Below are positions 53,015 to 63,432 of a stretch of DNA of 64,000 bases, in pieces. The notes beneath the pieces were generated by a model. The model saw only the letters and a list, made by a program, of their open reading frames with translations, ran no database searches and had not been told where the DNA came from. Origin of the DNA: Eopsaltria australis (taxonomy: Eukaryota; Chordata; Aves; Passeriformes; Petroicidae); NCBI GenBank assembly GCA_034509425.1, contig JAVTVJ010000452.1, forward strand, positions 248,001 through 312,000, in the 5' to 3' direction. The position numbers were made by a program, and so were the translations under genes. Positions within the stretch are counted from its first letter, which is position 1. Each line of letters opens with the position of its first letter.

Positions 53015-55035
53015 CCAACCTAATTATGGCTTGGTGAAAATTGATCTTTGAAGGTGGGTGAGAATAATATTGAGTGGCAGGAAAGCACTGGGTGAGATGA
53101 GGAAATAAAGACAAAGAAAACAGAGCTTAAGCGAGAGGGGAAACAGCTTTAGGAAATAAGAGCATGGTCTTGATCTGTTGCAGAGGTATTTTATAAAATC
53201 ATATTGATGTTTTATAACAACACAAATACCATGACATCAGGATAAATGGTATCTCCTGTGAGGAATCAAAGAGGCTAAAGGGCAAAAAAAAGTCTATTAT
53301 CTCTAGCTCACCATGAAAATGTGGAAGTTCCTTTCTTCAACTTTTTTTCATTAAACCTGCTAAAAGGTATTTTTTTTTCCACATCAAAGTAAAAATTCAT
53401 TATTTTTCCTAGCTTGAATTTTTACATTACCAGCCCCTTTAGCCCTCTCAGACCTGTATGGAGATAATATACACGTATAAAGTGATCTTTAACAAATGGT
53501 GCTGTAAGCCTGGTGCTGTTTTCTGATAAACGATTTTCCTCTACAGCTCCCTCTAAAGGTATCCTATGTATTCTAAAGACTGACCTGATTTTGTTTTATG
53601 ATGTTCCTAACACCCTCTTCATAATAACTTCTACAGCTTCTTCTAAGAAAACAGAGATTAAGGAAGGTGTCACCAGACATCAATCACTTCAGTATGTCTG
53701 GTACTCATAACCAGTACTTATAAACAGCACTGTATTACTAAAGAGTAATCTTCTTCCTTCTTTCTCTCACTCACAAATGTACATACATAGTGTTATTTCC
53801 AATAATTGCTTCACAGACATCTGCTATAAATCAAAAATGATGATAAAATAATTATAGAAATGCAGCAAGAGGTTATCCTTGGCATTTCATCTCCTCTTCA
53901 CACTTCACAAAGCTGTAACACATCCAGCTTGAGAAGCATCCCCACTCTGATTTTTATGTGTAACAACACAAGAGAGCTTCAGACTGACTGCTGGGCCTTT
54001 AATGGCAGCACTGAGCACCCAGACAGACTGACTGGCAGACGTGCACTGAAATAAAACTTACAGAAACACTTTCCTTTTTTTCTAAGTACTTAGAAAAATT
54101 ATTAGAAGAAATGGTCAGAAGAAAAAAGGCAGTTAATATCAGAGACTGCCCCTTCCATACCAGTGGAGATCATGGATCAGATTGTAACTGAACTCTTAGG
54201 AGGCTTGTGAGATGGATGTAAAAGGAATAAGAGGACACTATGAAGCCACAAGTCTTCTACCTGGGATTGACCACATTCTTCCTGTGTCCTCTCCTTCCTA
54301 CCACCACTTTCCCAAGCTTGAAACATCTAAACAGTCCCTACAAACTTTCTTTCACTAATGGGTGTTAAGCAGCTGTGGCACTCTGTTGCTATCAACCTGT
54401 ATAAAATAAATACCTTTTTGAAGGATATAGATTTACAACAGTCCTAGTAGAGAAAGATGCCTTCAAAACAGACCCTGACCTGAGTGCTCCCAAAATGAAT
54501 AGTCCTTATGTATTGAGACATGCATCTTCTCTTTCTGAAGGAACTGGAGGCAGATAACATTTTAGTATGTAGGCAAAACTGACACATAGATATGCAAACA
54601 AAGTCAATTTACAGCAGTAAGTAAAAGTCATACCATGTCTGATTCAAAGCAGCACAATCGATGCCTATCTGGAGGAGGCTCCACTCTCTGAGTCATCCTG
54701 GACAGTGCCTATTCACAGGCACTGTAGGAGCAAATACACTTGCCAGGAGGAGGATGCCATTTTTATTGTGCCAAACTCTGCTCACGCGTGATAAAAGCAG
54801 AGGGAAAACCTGTATGAGATGGGAAAGATTCAGTCAATTGTGACATTTATTCCTCACTTGCTGAAAGCTGAGCCTGTGTCCTTCATAGGCTGCTGTCACC
54901 AAACATCTACAGCTTTTTCACAAGTGCTGTCGTTAGTATCAGTTCCCTACTTTATCACGTTTTCTATACTAGTGTGAGATATTGGTGCATTGCTTTGTCC
55001 TTTTACGCAAAAGCCTGTCAAGTTAAGATGATAAA
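53014..55035. other. AT-rich non-coding DNA, no gene seen
   Basis: No gene or repeat family is recognised. Open frames are about 65 codons or less. Confidence 0.75.
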
Positions 55036-55287
55036 AAATGACCTTGGGTTCTGCCAAGAGAAATTCAGACTAGATATAAGGAAAAAAATTCTTCACTGAA
55101 GGGATTGTCAAGCACTGCAATAGTCTGTCCAGGGAAGCGGTTGTGTCACCAACCCTGGAAGTATTTAAAAGATATATAGACATGGAACTTAGCAATATGG
55201 TTTACTCATGGACTTGGTAGTGTTAGATTTACAGTTGGTCTTGATGATTTTAGAGGTCTTTTCCAACCTAAATGATTCTATGATCCT
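55036..55287 (+). mobile_element. CR1 LINE, truncated 3' end
   Basis: The copy runs through the CR1 3' untranslated region in order: AAATGACCTTGGGTTCTGCC, CAGACTAGATATAAGG, CACTGAAGGGATTGTCAAGC, GTCCAGGGAAGCGGTTG, GGACTTGGTAGTGTTAG and CTTTTCCAACCTAAATGATT. It ends near ATTCTATGATCC, so one tail unit is kept. Its diagnostic words (GGATTGTCAAGC, AAGATATATAGACATGG) resemble those of the 37-kb copy more than the 25-kb copy, so at least two CR1 subfamilies seem to be present. It is 5'-truncated and non-coding. Confidence 0.93.
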
Positions 55288-55983
55288 AAGTTGTCTACCC
55301 ATTTGCATGTACTGCTTCCCAGAAAAGTGGCTGAGATGTTTGGGGTGGCTTGATGAATACCAGGCTCCCCATTTGGAGGTAAGCAGGTGGAATAGTTAAG
55401 GCAGTGATCCTGAAAACCACACCGGAAAATAAAGAACCATGTAGAAGAGGGAAGAAAGAAATTTCACGATGCTACTTGCTTAAGTTTTCTCTGCATGGCC
55501 CACAGCTCACATTTCAATGGCAGGCATATTTGACCTGGTACAGCTCCCACCTCATCTTCCCTTCTATGGCAAATCCAGCTTGATCCCAGCCCTCATTCCC
55601 ATACCTTACCTTATTAGGGTTACTTTTGTTCCAGGTATTTTCTAAGTATTGATCTCAGTATTTTTTTCCTTTGAATCACAACTACTTTGATTTTTTCCTT
55701 TTTATTTTTGTTTATATATATATGTAAAAAGAAAAGCTCCAGTGTCACATTGATATAAACAGTAGAATAACTTAGATAAACTGGCACTTATGTATTGTTA
55801 CTGGCTATAAACCCAGCAGTGGGATGAAAATTATTGCCACAGAAACTGAAGGTGTAAAAGACAGAATTAGAAGATGAAACTTAATAGCACTGGAACCTGT
55901 TGAACATTCCATTTCATTCTGAATATATATGTCATAAGCCCACAAAAGCATATATCGACAGGAGTGGGTAAGGTGCTAATTCT
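55288..55983. other. AT-rich spacer, no gene seen
   Basis: There is a short TA run near 55715-55722 and nothing else of note. Confidence 0.75.
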
Positions 55984-56031
55984 AAGATTCATTCTGAGAA
56001 CTAAAGATTCATTCTGAGAACAAAAGATTCA
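55984..56031. repeat. 20-bp tandem repeat, about 2.4 copies
   Basis: Two adjacent 20-bp units starting AAGATTCATTCTGAGAAC differ at one position, and a third partial unit follows. Replication slippage is the simplest origin. Confidence 0.92.
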
Positions 56032-57741
56032 CAAATGCCCAATCTACAGATAGAAAGGGAGTATTTAATTTTTCTACATGTCCTTTTCTTTTGCTTAACT
56101 ATAACTGTATTAATTTAATATCCAGCCTTATGCTCTTTTAAAATATGCGACTCACAACTTTCTGCTTTCTGCCAAAAGGATCAAACACAGGCAGCCTAGG
56201 TGCAAAAACTTTGGACGAAAAGAATTAAAAAAACCTATCTATATATAAATCTTTCCTTTTAATTATGCAAACACAAATGCATGGCAGAAATGCATCAAAT
56301 GTACTACCTTATTACAGTCACTTAAAAGCTCAGTACCTTTTAAAATAGCTCATTGTGACTAAGCTTTTGCTGTCCTTTTAATCAAGCAGAAAATGTTCAA
56401 GTCAGAAAAGTTTGGGTAAATTCAGCCACAAAACATGCTTAAGTTGGAAAAGCTAATCGCTAGGTGCATATTTTGTTGCCAAGCAACACTTCAGAAAAGC
56501 AAGGCTGCAATCAAGGTTCAAATGCTATTCTTGGCAGTAGTGCTGAGAAAAGCATCACAGCCCAGGATGGTCCTGCAGCTCACAGGCAAGACGTTCGTAC
56601 TCGACAATCTTCTAAGTCATAATGTAGGCATCAGTGTTGGGAGTACTCAGATATTTTCTTACTTAGGACAGATACCATGATAGTAAAGCCAAAGTGAGAG
56701 TTTGGGGATAACACCTCTAAAACACACGCAATCAACTGTGGGCAATGTACCAAATGTTGCAAAGATAACTCTATTGCAGCTTTTCCACAGTTGAAGACAG
56801 TGGCTTTTTAAATTATCTATCTGTAATTTCCAGTTTAGTCTTTCCAGCTGAATAAAATTATCCCCACTCAAAATACTCCTTGATTTCTACTGCTGAGACC
56901 AATCACTGGCAGACCTCAATAAGGGGTTCACCACAAGTTTTAAATCTCAACAGTTTCAAATGGAACCTCTCCAAGGTAAGATTTATATTACCAGATACTG
57001 TTCCTGGTATATCTGACAACAGGAAAATAAGTTACTTCTTTTTCTGAGAGGCCAGGCAAATGTGGAGATAGCACAAATAAATGAATTATTAGTGAAGAAA
57101 CTGGGAAGAATTAGGGTTCCAATCCCTTTAGGTTCAACATCCTTTTAGGGGTAGAATAAAGACAGTTTTCAAGGCAGAAAGAAGATAATGGAGCACTCTA
57201 GTTCAGTGTATACACTATTCCCCATGCTGATCAGTATCCAGAAGCTTTGAATTAACTGGCCAAGAACCAAGCACTGAAGACTATTCAGCTTGCTCTGTTT
57301 GGACTCATTTTGGCCACTTTCTTTTACTTTCTTTAGGTGTAACAGTAATTTTTGCAAAGCTCAGGGGATCACCTCTGCCTACTAAGCTTTATGTGCACTG
57401 CTCTCTCCATGTTTTGACATACGTGTTTATGAAGAACAGTCGCAAGTATTCTGTGCATGCCTCCAACATGTACATATTTAAGTATGATGGATACACTGTA
57501 CAGTAGCACCAGCTTGACCTGAGAGCAGAGGACCCCAATGGCAGGGACATAGGACACAGTGTATAGGAGAACAAACCATGGCATGACCAGACAGGAAGCA
57601 CAGGATGGTGCTGGAGACTCCAGGCTAAAAATTACTCAGCAGGTTTTAGATAAAGAAATAGAGAGTAGCAAACCTGGCCAAGCCAGTTTTAGGTTGCATG
57701 GGCTGCCCCTGGCTGGATGCCACATGCCCATGAAAACCATT
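56032..57741. other. Non-coding DNA, no gene seen
   Basis: No gene is recognised. The sequence becomes somewhat GC-richer from about 57540 toward the retroviral cluster; 57560-57741 could be flanking or internal retroelement sequence, but it has no hallmark. Confidence 0.6.
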
Positions 57742-58448
57742 TGTAGTGGTTCCAGCTCACCTATTCGAGGTTCTGGCCAAATGCCAGCACACTTACCAAA
57801 CTTTACCTGATGTTTGCTGTGAGATAAGGATTAGGAGTAGGCAAAGCAGGCTCAAATTTAATAACAAAACTTTATTAATATACCTAAGACAGAGGGAAAA
57901 AAACCAAGGAAAACCAGGACAAACTCCTCAGACCACCCCTCCTTTCCCCACCTCTCCATTTCTTTCTCCCTGACAACACACAAAAGACAACACTTCAACC
58001 TCCAGTCAGTTTACCATCTCAGAAACAGCTCTTGTTCCAGTTCATTTAGGGAGAGAAGTCTCTTTTGTTTACACCATGGATTTTCTGTAAGAAAAATACA
58101 GTTTTTTATGGGTCTTCTGCCTCACCATCAGCTGCCACCCAGAAGAAAGATCAGCTTAATGGTGGATCCCTCCCACACCAGTAGCCTTCCCACAGCCACT
58201 ATGGTGGGTCATGAACAGTCCACTGGGTACCTTTTTAAGGATGCACAGTTCAATTGCAGCAACAAAGAAAATCCCTTCTTCTGTGCTCAGCAACACAGCT
58301 TCTCCTGACAACACAAGTTCTTTGGCATTCCCCTGGGACCAGGGCTCTGGGTCACAGCCTCTCCTCTCTCTTGGTTCAAGTTTCCCATGAGGCTGTACTT
58401 ATTTCAACACTTACTTGTCTTTACCCAGGTGTCGCCCTAAATTTTTAG
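57742..58448 (-). mobile_element. ERV LTR-like segment, minus orientation
   Basis: Read on the minus strand, the segment has AATAAA at 57871-57876, followed by a U5-like stretch (GCCTGCTTTGCC, then CTTATCTCACAGCAAACA, then CTGGCATTTGGCC). It ends in CCACTACA at 57742, the CA that closes an LTR. In my recollection this organisation and wording match a common avian ERVL-type LTR. The 5' edge of the LTR is not clear; the coordinate given is where the next segment starts. No coding sequence is intact. The family name would need a repeat-library search. Confidence 0.6.
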
Positions 58449-58814
58449 TGTGCTGTGTTGATACTTAGTAGAAAAGGTTCTCATAGATTTTATGTAAACA
58501 TAGTCAATGTTTTGCTAACTGGCCAAGGATTGTTTTGTACCTTTGGTATTGTTTATCATTCCTTTCCCAAGGGCGGGGAAGGTTGATGGACTGTGTTCCT
58601 TACCTATGGAGTTGGAGAGGTGGTAACCTCATTGTTCAATCCATAGCAGTCTGTGACAAGATATATAAATGTAAGAATAAAGAGGGCTGGGCGCTCTTCT
58701 GCTCTCCTGCCCAGCCTTGGTGGCTCTGACCTGACCTGAGTGCCTGATTTCTTCGTGTCCAACTGTGTGACACCCACGTATTTCAGTTCACTGGCTGCAA
58801 TTAGAAACCTCACA
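58449..58814. mobile_element. LTR-like segment with TGTG...CACA ends, orientation unsettled
   Basis: The 366-bp segment starts TGTGCTG and ends CCTCACA, giving the short inverted termini of an LTR. On the plus strand a TATA-like TATATAAAT at 58661-58669 is followed closely by AATAAA at 58676-58681 and then GGGCTGGGCGCTC and a GT-rich stretch. That would suit a betaretrovirus-like LTR with a very short R. On the minus strand the neighbouring AAAGGGGGGA at 58815-58824 looks like a polypurine tract directly before a 3' LTR starting TGTGAGG. The two readings conflict, and I could not find matching target duplications. It is retroviral in character either way, and non-coding. Confidence 0.55.
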
Positions 58815-59682
58815 TCCCCCCTTTGGACTATGTCTTCATATATTACAGGGAATTTATTAGCTCAGTCCCCAGCCATGGTTCTCCAAAAGAATTTTCAGCT
58901 TCGCTCTCAAAGCACTTCTCATACACCTCCCTCCAGGCATCGGTTCTGCTTTCCTCACTGACTGTAAAGTCTCTGTGCTGCATTTATGTAGATGTCCTCA
59001 CTCCTTCCTCTCTCAGTGCAGGGAAGGATGGGTTTCTATAAGTTTAGTCCAGGCATGGATAAAGTTAATCTCTCTCTCTCTCTCCGGCAGTGTGATGATC
59101 CCGTGCTCTCTGCCGGGCTGTTTGAACAGGTCCCAGCTGGATGGCAGAAGCTCTCAGAGTCTCTGTGCCTGGCTCTGCGGAGCTGGCTCGGCCTGCTGGG
59201 GCCATCTGGGCCCGGGGTGACAGGGCAGGGCCTGGCCCGAGCTGGATGGAGCCGACCCGGTCCTTGCCTGGCCCAGAGCAGGGGCCTGGCCCTGTCTCGT
59301 GTAGCTGACATGTCGGCTGAGCTGGATCTGCTGAAAATTCCATCTGGTTCCCCCCCATTCCCGGCTGCAGTGCCACGGCCGCCCTAAACCTCCCTTCCCC
59401 ACCCCTTCCCTCCTCTGGAAGGATGGGGGAGCCTTACCAGCGAGAGAAGCAGGAGCTGCTCCTCTCCACACAGCAGCAGGCTAAAAGAGGAAGAGGCTCG
59501 GAGGGTCTCTGCTTATATATGTTTTTTTTCTCGAAGGCAGATAAACTTTTTAATTGGTTCACCTACACATCAATCCTTAAAACTACCTAGCTACTGGCTC
59601 TCTCTCCCAGGAAGGAAGTTATAGCCCTTCCTGCAGCATAGGTCACTTCCTAGATTTTGACCCCTCCTGACAAACCCAGGAC
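58815..59682 (-). mobile_element. ERV-derived segment with LTR start, TATA and GC-rich leader
   Basis: On the minus strand the segment opens with TGTCCTGGGTTTG at 59682, a typical avian ERV LTR beginning. It has a TATA box (CATATATAAGC) near 59506-59520 and then turns GC-rich through 59480-59100, like an R-U5 or leader region. A TC/GA dinucleotide run lies at 59069-59084, and the segment finishes at the polypurine-like AAAGGGGGGA at 58815-58824. Only about 860 bp lie between the LTR-like start and that tract. If it is one element, gag, pol and env are absent. GC-rich open frames in several overlapping phases here (up to 131 codons) are not retroviral proteins that I recognise. Confidence 0.55.
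59069..59084. repeat. (TC)8 microsatellite inside ERV
   Basis: A short pure TC run lies within the retroviral segment. Confidence 0.95.
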
Positions 59683-59760
59683 ACCACTCTTGCTCCCCTC
59701 CTCACTAGGACATGGGACAGAAGACAGAATGAAAGGCTCATGGGACAAGATGAGGACAGT

Positions 59761-59784
59761 GAGAGAGAGAGAGAGAGAGAGAGA
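59761..59784. repeat. (GA)12 microsatellite
   Basis: Twelve uninterrupted GA units mark the junction between the LTR-like start at 59682 and the next ERV-like block. Confidence 0.97.
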
Positions 59785-60046
59785 TCGCTCATCAATTACC
59801 ATCACAGGCAAAACTCAGCTTGGGGAAATTAATTTAACTTATTATCAATCAAAATCAGAGGAGGGTAATGAGAAACAAAACCAAATCTTAAAACGTCTTA
59901 CCCCTACCTCTCCCTTCTTCCTTGCCTCCGTTTCAATGCCAATTTCTCTACCTCCTCGCCCCAGAAAAGGGGGATGGGGAATGAATTTTGTAGTCAGTTT
60001 ATTGTATCACATGACATATTCTTTCTGCTATTCATTTCTCTTCACA
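59785..60046 (-). mobile_element. Probable ERV (ERVL-like) fragment
   Basis: The wording AATTACCATCACAGGCAAAA, GGGGAAATTAATTTAA, TATTATCAATC and GAAACAAAACCAAATCTTAA, followed by CCT-rich sequence and AAAAGGGGGATGGGG, resembles a fragment I associate with avian ERVL-like elements, read here on the opposite strand. No LTR ends are present. The frame of 165 codons at 59657-60154 crosses three different repeat pieces and is therefore an artefact. Confidence 0.45.
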
Positions 60047-60157
60047 AGCTGCTCAGAGAAGTGGTGGAATCATCATCCTTTGAAGTATTCAAAAATGTGT
60101 GGACATGGCACTTGGAGCTGCGACTTACTGGTGAGTATGGCAGTGCTGGTTTAACTA
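60047..60157 (+). mobile_element. CR1 LINE fragment
   Basis: The words AGCTGCTCAGAGAAGTGGTGG, GAATCATCATCCTTTGAAGT, ATTCAAAAATGTGTGGACATGG and GGCAGTGCTGGTTTAAC follow the CR1 3' untranslated region. The last ~50 bp before the tail are missing and the left end abuts the ERV fragment, so one has interrupted or truncated the other. Confidence 0.85.
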
Positions 60158-60270
60158 TCTTTGCATATGCTAATAATCTTTTGCTCCTATGAACACCAGA
60201 CAGAAAGGAATATGTCCTGACAAGTTCATATGCAATAAATTAAACTGGTATTTAGTCAGCTTTTTCACCT
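60158..60270. other. AT-rich spacer
   Basis: This is short unremarkable sequence between the CR1 fragment and the pyrimidine tract. Confidence 0.7.
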
Positions 60271-60384
60271 TCCACTTTTCCTTCCTCCTCCTTCCTTCTT
60301 CCTCCTTCCTTTTCCCTTCTTCCTTCTTCCTTTACTCCTCTTTCCTTTTTTCTTTTTCTTTCTTCTTCCTTCTATCTTTTTCTA
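60271..60384. repeat. Polypyrimidine tract of TTCC/TTCTTCC units
   Basis: Over 114 bp the plus strand is almost only C and T, in degenerate CTTCC and TTCTTCC units. Such mirror-like tracts can form triplex (H-DNA) structures. It explains a Phe/Ser-rich open frame at 60189-60419, which is not a gene. Confidence 0.93.
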
Positions 60385-62381
60385 CAACAAACAAATCTGA
60401 ATATATTTTTACTACTTAAATTTCATTCAGAGTAAGAATGATCTCATTGCATTAAAGAGTATTTGCTTTTTGCCCATAAAAAGAAATTTAACTGTAAAAA
60501 TAAGGATGACCAAATATGTACTTGGTGATTTTTTGCTATGAAGTGAACTCAGCAGATTAACCACTCTAACTTGTTAACAGCATCTGTTCACACCTTTTTT
60601 TTGGGGAGGGAGTGATTATCCTAGCTTCATTCGCAGAATCTCAGAACATATTAGACCTTCAATGTAATCCCGAACTTTCCAATAAAACAGTATCTCTCTG
60701 CTATTCCTTTCCATTTCTTAAAATTTCCCCACATTGGTTTTGTCTGTTTCAAATATTATGCCATGTATCAGGCAGTGTGTGTTTTCTTTTAAATGGGATT
60801 ACTCTTTGTGCAAACGAGGTGATCTCTAGGCTCCCAGGAGCTTCTGAGGATCAAGCAAGGTTCTCCAAAGTTGTTTAAAGGTCCCGAGAAGTGCCACTGA
60901 TATAAGCTTGTGTAGCTTTAAGTCATTTCACTGTATGTCAGTATGAGCTCTAGATTAAAAATATAAATCAGCCCTCAGTAGCTTTGTATCTTCCTGCTTT
61001 AAATACTTACAGATACAGAGAAAAAGTATCCACAGAGACTTTCATTTTCAGGGGATTGGCTATTTTCTCCATTTTCCTACCTAGAAGTGATGGATAGACT
61101 ATATTACAAAAACCAGTTCTTGTCAGTACTTCTTAGAGCAGAACCATATGTCCTTCAAAGCAGATTAGATTTATTGTAAATGTATTTGGGTTTGTCTAGA
61201 CATCTGTATCAGAGGAGTTAAAATCAAAAGCGCTAGGATCAAAGAAACGCATAAGGGGGTATTAATTGTACTGGATGTAAAGGTTCACTGCTAAGCACTG
61301 CTACACACAGTAAGTGTTTAACACTTGCCGTCCTGGATTAGCATGCAGGTCACTGTCAAGGCCAAAAAGGAGTAAATTCTAGTCATGTCTTGGTGCACTT
61401 TTTCTCTTATTCAACACAGACATTTAAAATGGTAGGAGATTTTGTAATCTGCCAGCACTGCATGGCTGACTCTTATTTTCAGGTTTTATTACACTCATTC
61501 CAATGTTACTTTCAAAGACTCCACTGATGCTAATGTTCCCTGCCTCTAGAAACAGATACACTACTCAGCCTATCAACTCACTGGAACCTATTTCGTCAAA
61601 CTGCACCCTAAGAAAGCAATGAGGTTCAAGCTAATAGCTTCTGCATGATGTATACTGACCCCATTTCCTCCTTGAAGGAGCCATATATATCAATAAATCA
61701 ATCAGTCATGATGGACTATTTACACAACTTCAGAAGGCTGCTAAATAATGAATTTTAAATTACCTCAGTTAAAACTCAGCCATATGAAATGTAACTAAGG
61801 GTACCTTAAATGATTTTACTGATATATTTCAAATGAGTTCAAATTCATTCCAGAAGTGACGAAGAATTAAGAGGAAAACAGAACCAGGACTGAGTTGCTG
61901 ATCTTATTTTGAAGGGATCATACAGAAGGTCTTGTCATATAGTGAGAAAAGACAATCCTTTCAAATTTAAATTGTGGATGATGGAAAGGCTATGAAGCCA
62001 GTACAAAATACATTAAATAGCTAAAAAATAATTTTAAAGGGTTATTAAAAAAAGTCAGTCCTATTTCAAGAAACCTGAGAAAAGTACAATGAGCATTCTG
62101 GTGCTCAGATGATTAATATGTTCCATTTATAAACACAATAGAAATTGTTTGCAAACAATACCTTTATTAAAGGAATGAAACTCCAACAAAGTAGAAACTC
62201 CAAAGGAAAACTCCAACAAATGCAATATAAATAATTTCTGAATTATAAAACCTCAGAGTTTTCTCTTGTACTACTGTGAGACTGATGGTTTTCCTCCCCT
62301 GAAGTAGCTTTCACTCACTTATTAAAATTTTTAACTCTCATTGAAGATCAAGGTTTGATTTAAATTGATCCAACCTGTTGT
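60385..62381. other. AT-rich non-coding DNA, no gene seen
   Basis: No gene or element is recognised. A small direct repeat (AACTCCAACAAA, twice, with a partial third AACTCCAAA between) lies at about 62178-62220. Confidence 0.7.
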
Positions 62382-62600
62382 TCACATTGTTCCTGCTGGC
62401 TGTCTCACTGCTGCAGCTGCTGCCTGCAGCTCACTTGGCTCTCTGTGCAGTGTGAGTTGCCTCTGCTGATGCTTCTGTGCCATCCCTGGCTCTGTCTCAC
62501 TTGCATCTCCTTCCACCACCTCTGCCTGGTGCAGCTCCTCACTCCCTGCCTCTCCATCTGATTCCTGCATCTTTGCTGACACTTCTGTTTCAGCTCCTAG
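62382..62600 (-). other. Possible small exon or exon-like GC-rich block (weak)
   Basis: On the minus strand a strong acceptor-like sequence (seven T, then CTAG, ending at 62597) opens a frame that stays open from 62596 to a stop at 62382-62384. The roughly 70-residue product is rich in Glu, Ala and Gln, with an acidic first half (for example QESDGEAGSEEL) and an alanine run. A donor-like CAG|GTTGG follows at about 62375. I recognise no protein family. Acidic, low-complexity composition can arise from GC-rich DNA, so this may be a pseudo-exon, a worn retrocopy or a real terminal exon. Confidence 0.2.
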
Positions 62601-63204
62601 AAAAAAATGTGTGCAACCTTGCTAAGGGGAAAGAGTCAGCTCACAGTAAATCCTTCAGTGTCTTGTGGCATCCCTAACACCATGGAACACATATACATGA
62701 AGATTTTTGCTCTCCTATTTTTTTTCCTTTTTCTAGGTGCTAGCCTTTGCATCATGATATTGGAAGTAATTGCCTATGTTTAGGGTGAAGAGGAACCCTA
62801 GGGCTATTCATACTGTAAATTAGCCAAGATTTCTATATGTTGTTACAAGCCTTATAATTTTTAAAACATCTTTTAAAAAAATTCCCCCTCCTCTTTTTCT
62901 TCTCCAGGTGATGCCGTTTGGTTTCTGCCTTTTTTCTTTTATATGTTCTCTGTACTCTTTCCACATATATTTGTAGCTCTGTAGCCTACTGTATTAATAG
63001 CTAGTTTTTCCAGTACTTTTCCATGGCCTTTCCCTAAGCAGAAAGACAAAACAAATTCCAGAGCTCCAAGCCCCAGGGGGGTGCAAGGCCCTGTCCTATC
63101 TCGGTTCTTCCTGGGAACCAAGGCTGAGAACAACTCTGAGGTACATTTTCATCAACAAAGTACAGCCGGTGCTGAGAGGGGGGCTCCAGAGAAGGGGCTG
63201 GACC
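62601..63204. other. Non-coding DNA, no gene seen
   Basis: This is AT-rich sequence with a pyrimidine patch at about 62885-62906. From about 63055 it becomes GC-richer and purine-rich (for example GAGAGGGGGGCTCC at 63174-63187), which may be retroviral sequence before the LTR-like segment that follows. Confidence 0.5.
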
Positions 63205-63432
63205 TGAGGGGGAATTGAATCACCACTTGTTCTCCTTATTGGTGCTTTTAATCAATTATGCTAATTTCCTAAAAACTATAAATATGTACTCACCCCTGGA
63301 GGGGGTGGGCTTTTATGGACACCTTTCCATAACTGCTCCTGAAGACCTTAAAAATAAAGATCCCCTTTTATATTACCTCCTTGCTAAAATGATCTTGAGT
63401 TTCTTTTCCAGGCTGGGGGAAAAGGCAACACA
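63205..63432 (+). mobile_element. LTR-like segment with TATA, AATAAA and CA end
   Basis: The block runs from TGAGGGGGAATTG to GGCAACACA. It has a TATA-like CTATAAATATG at about 63276-63286, AATAAA at 63353-63358 some 70 bases later, and a pyrimidine-rich U5-like part ending AAAAGGCAACACA. The spacing between TATA box and polyadenylation signal fits a retroviral R region, as in gammaretrovirus-like ERVs of birds. Purine-rich sequence just upstream could be a polypurine tract. No primer-binding site is obvious downstream, so a solo LTR or a 3' LTR is more likely than a 5' LTR. The start coordinate is uncertain. Confidence 0.45.

Noticed and set aside
52929..53114. Tyr-Ile repeat protein on the minus strand
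   Set aside because: It is a translation of the AT microsatellite.
58992..59387. 131-codon GC-rich frame, with three minus-strand frames overlapping it
   Set aside because: Several phases are open together because the DNA is GC-rich; none resembles a retroviral or host protein I recognise.
59100..59460. GC-rich stretch as a CpG-island promoter of a host gene
   Set aside because: It sits between retroviral hallmarks, and no adjoining first exon or gene is visible.
59657..60154. Longest open frame in the window, 165 codons on the plus strand
   Set aside because: It runs across the end of one LTR-like segment, a GA microsatellite, an ERV-like fragment in the opposite sense and a CR1 tail, so it cannot be one gene; no domain is seen.
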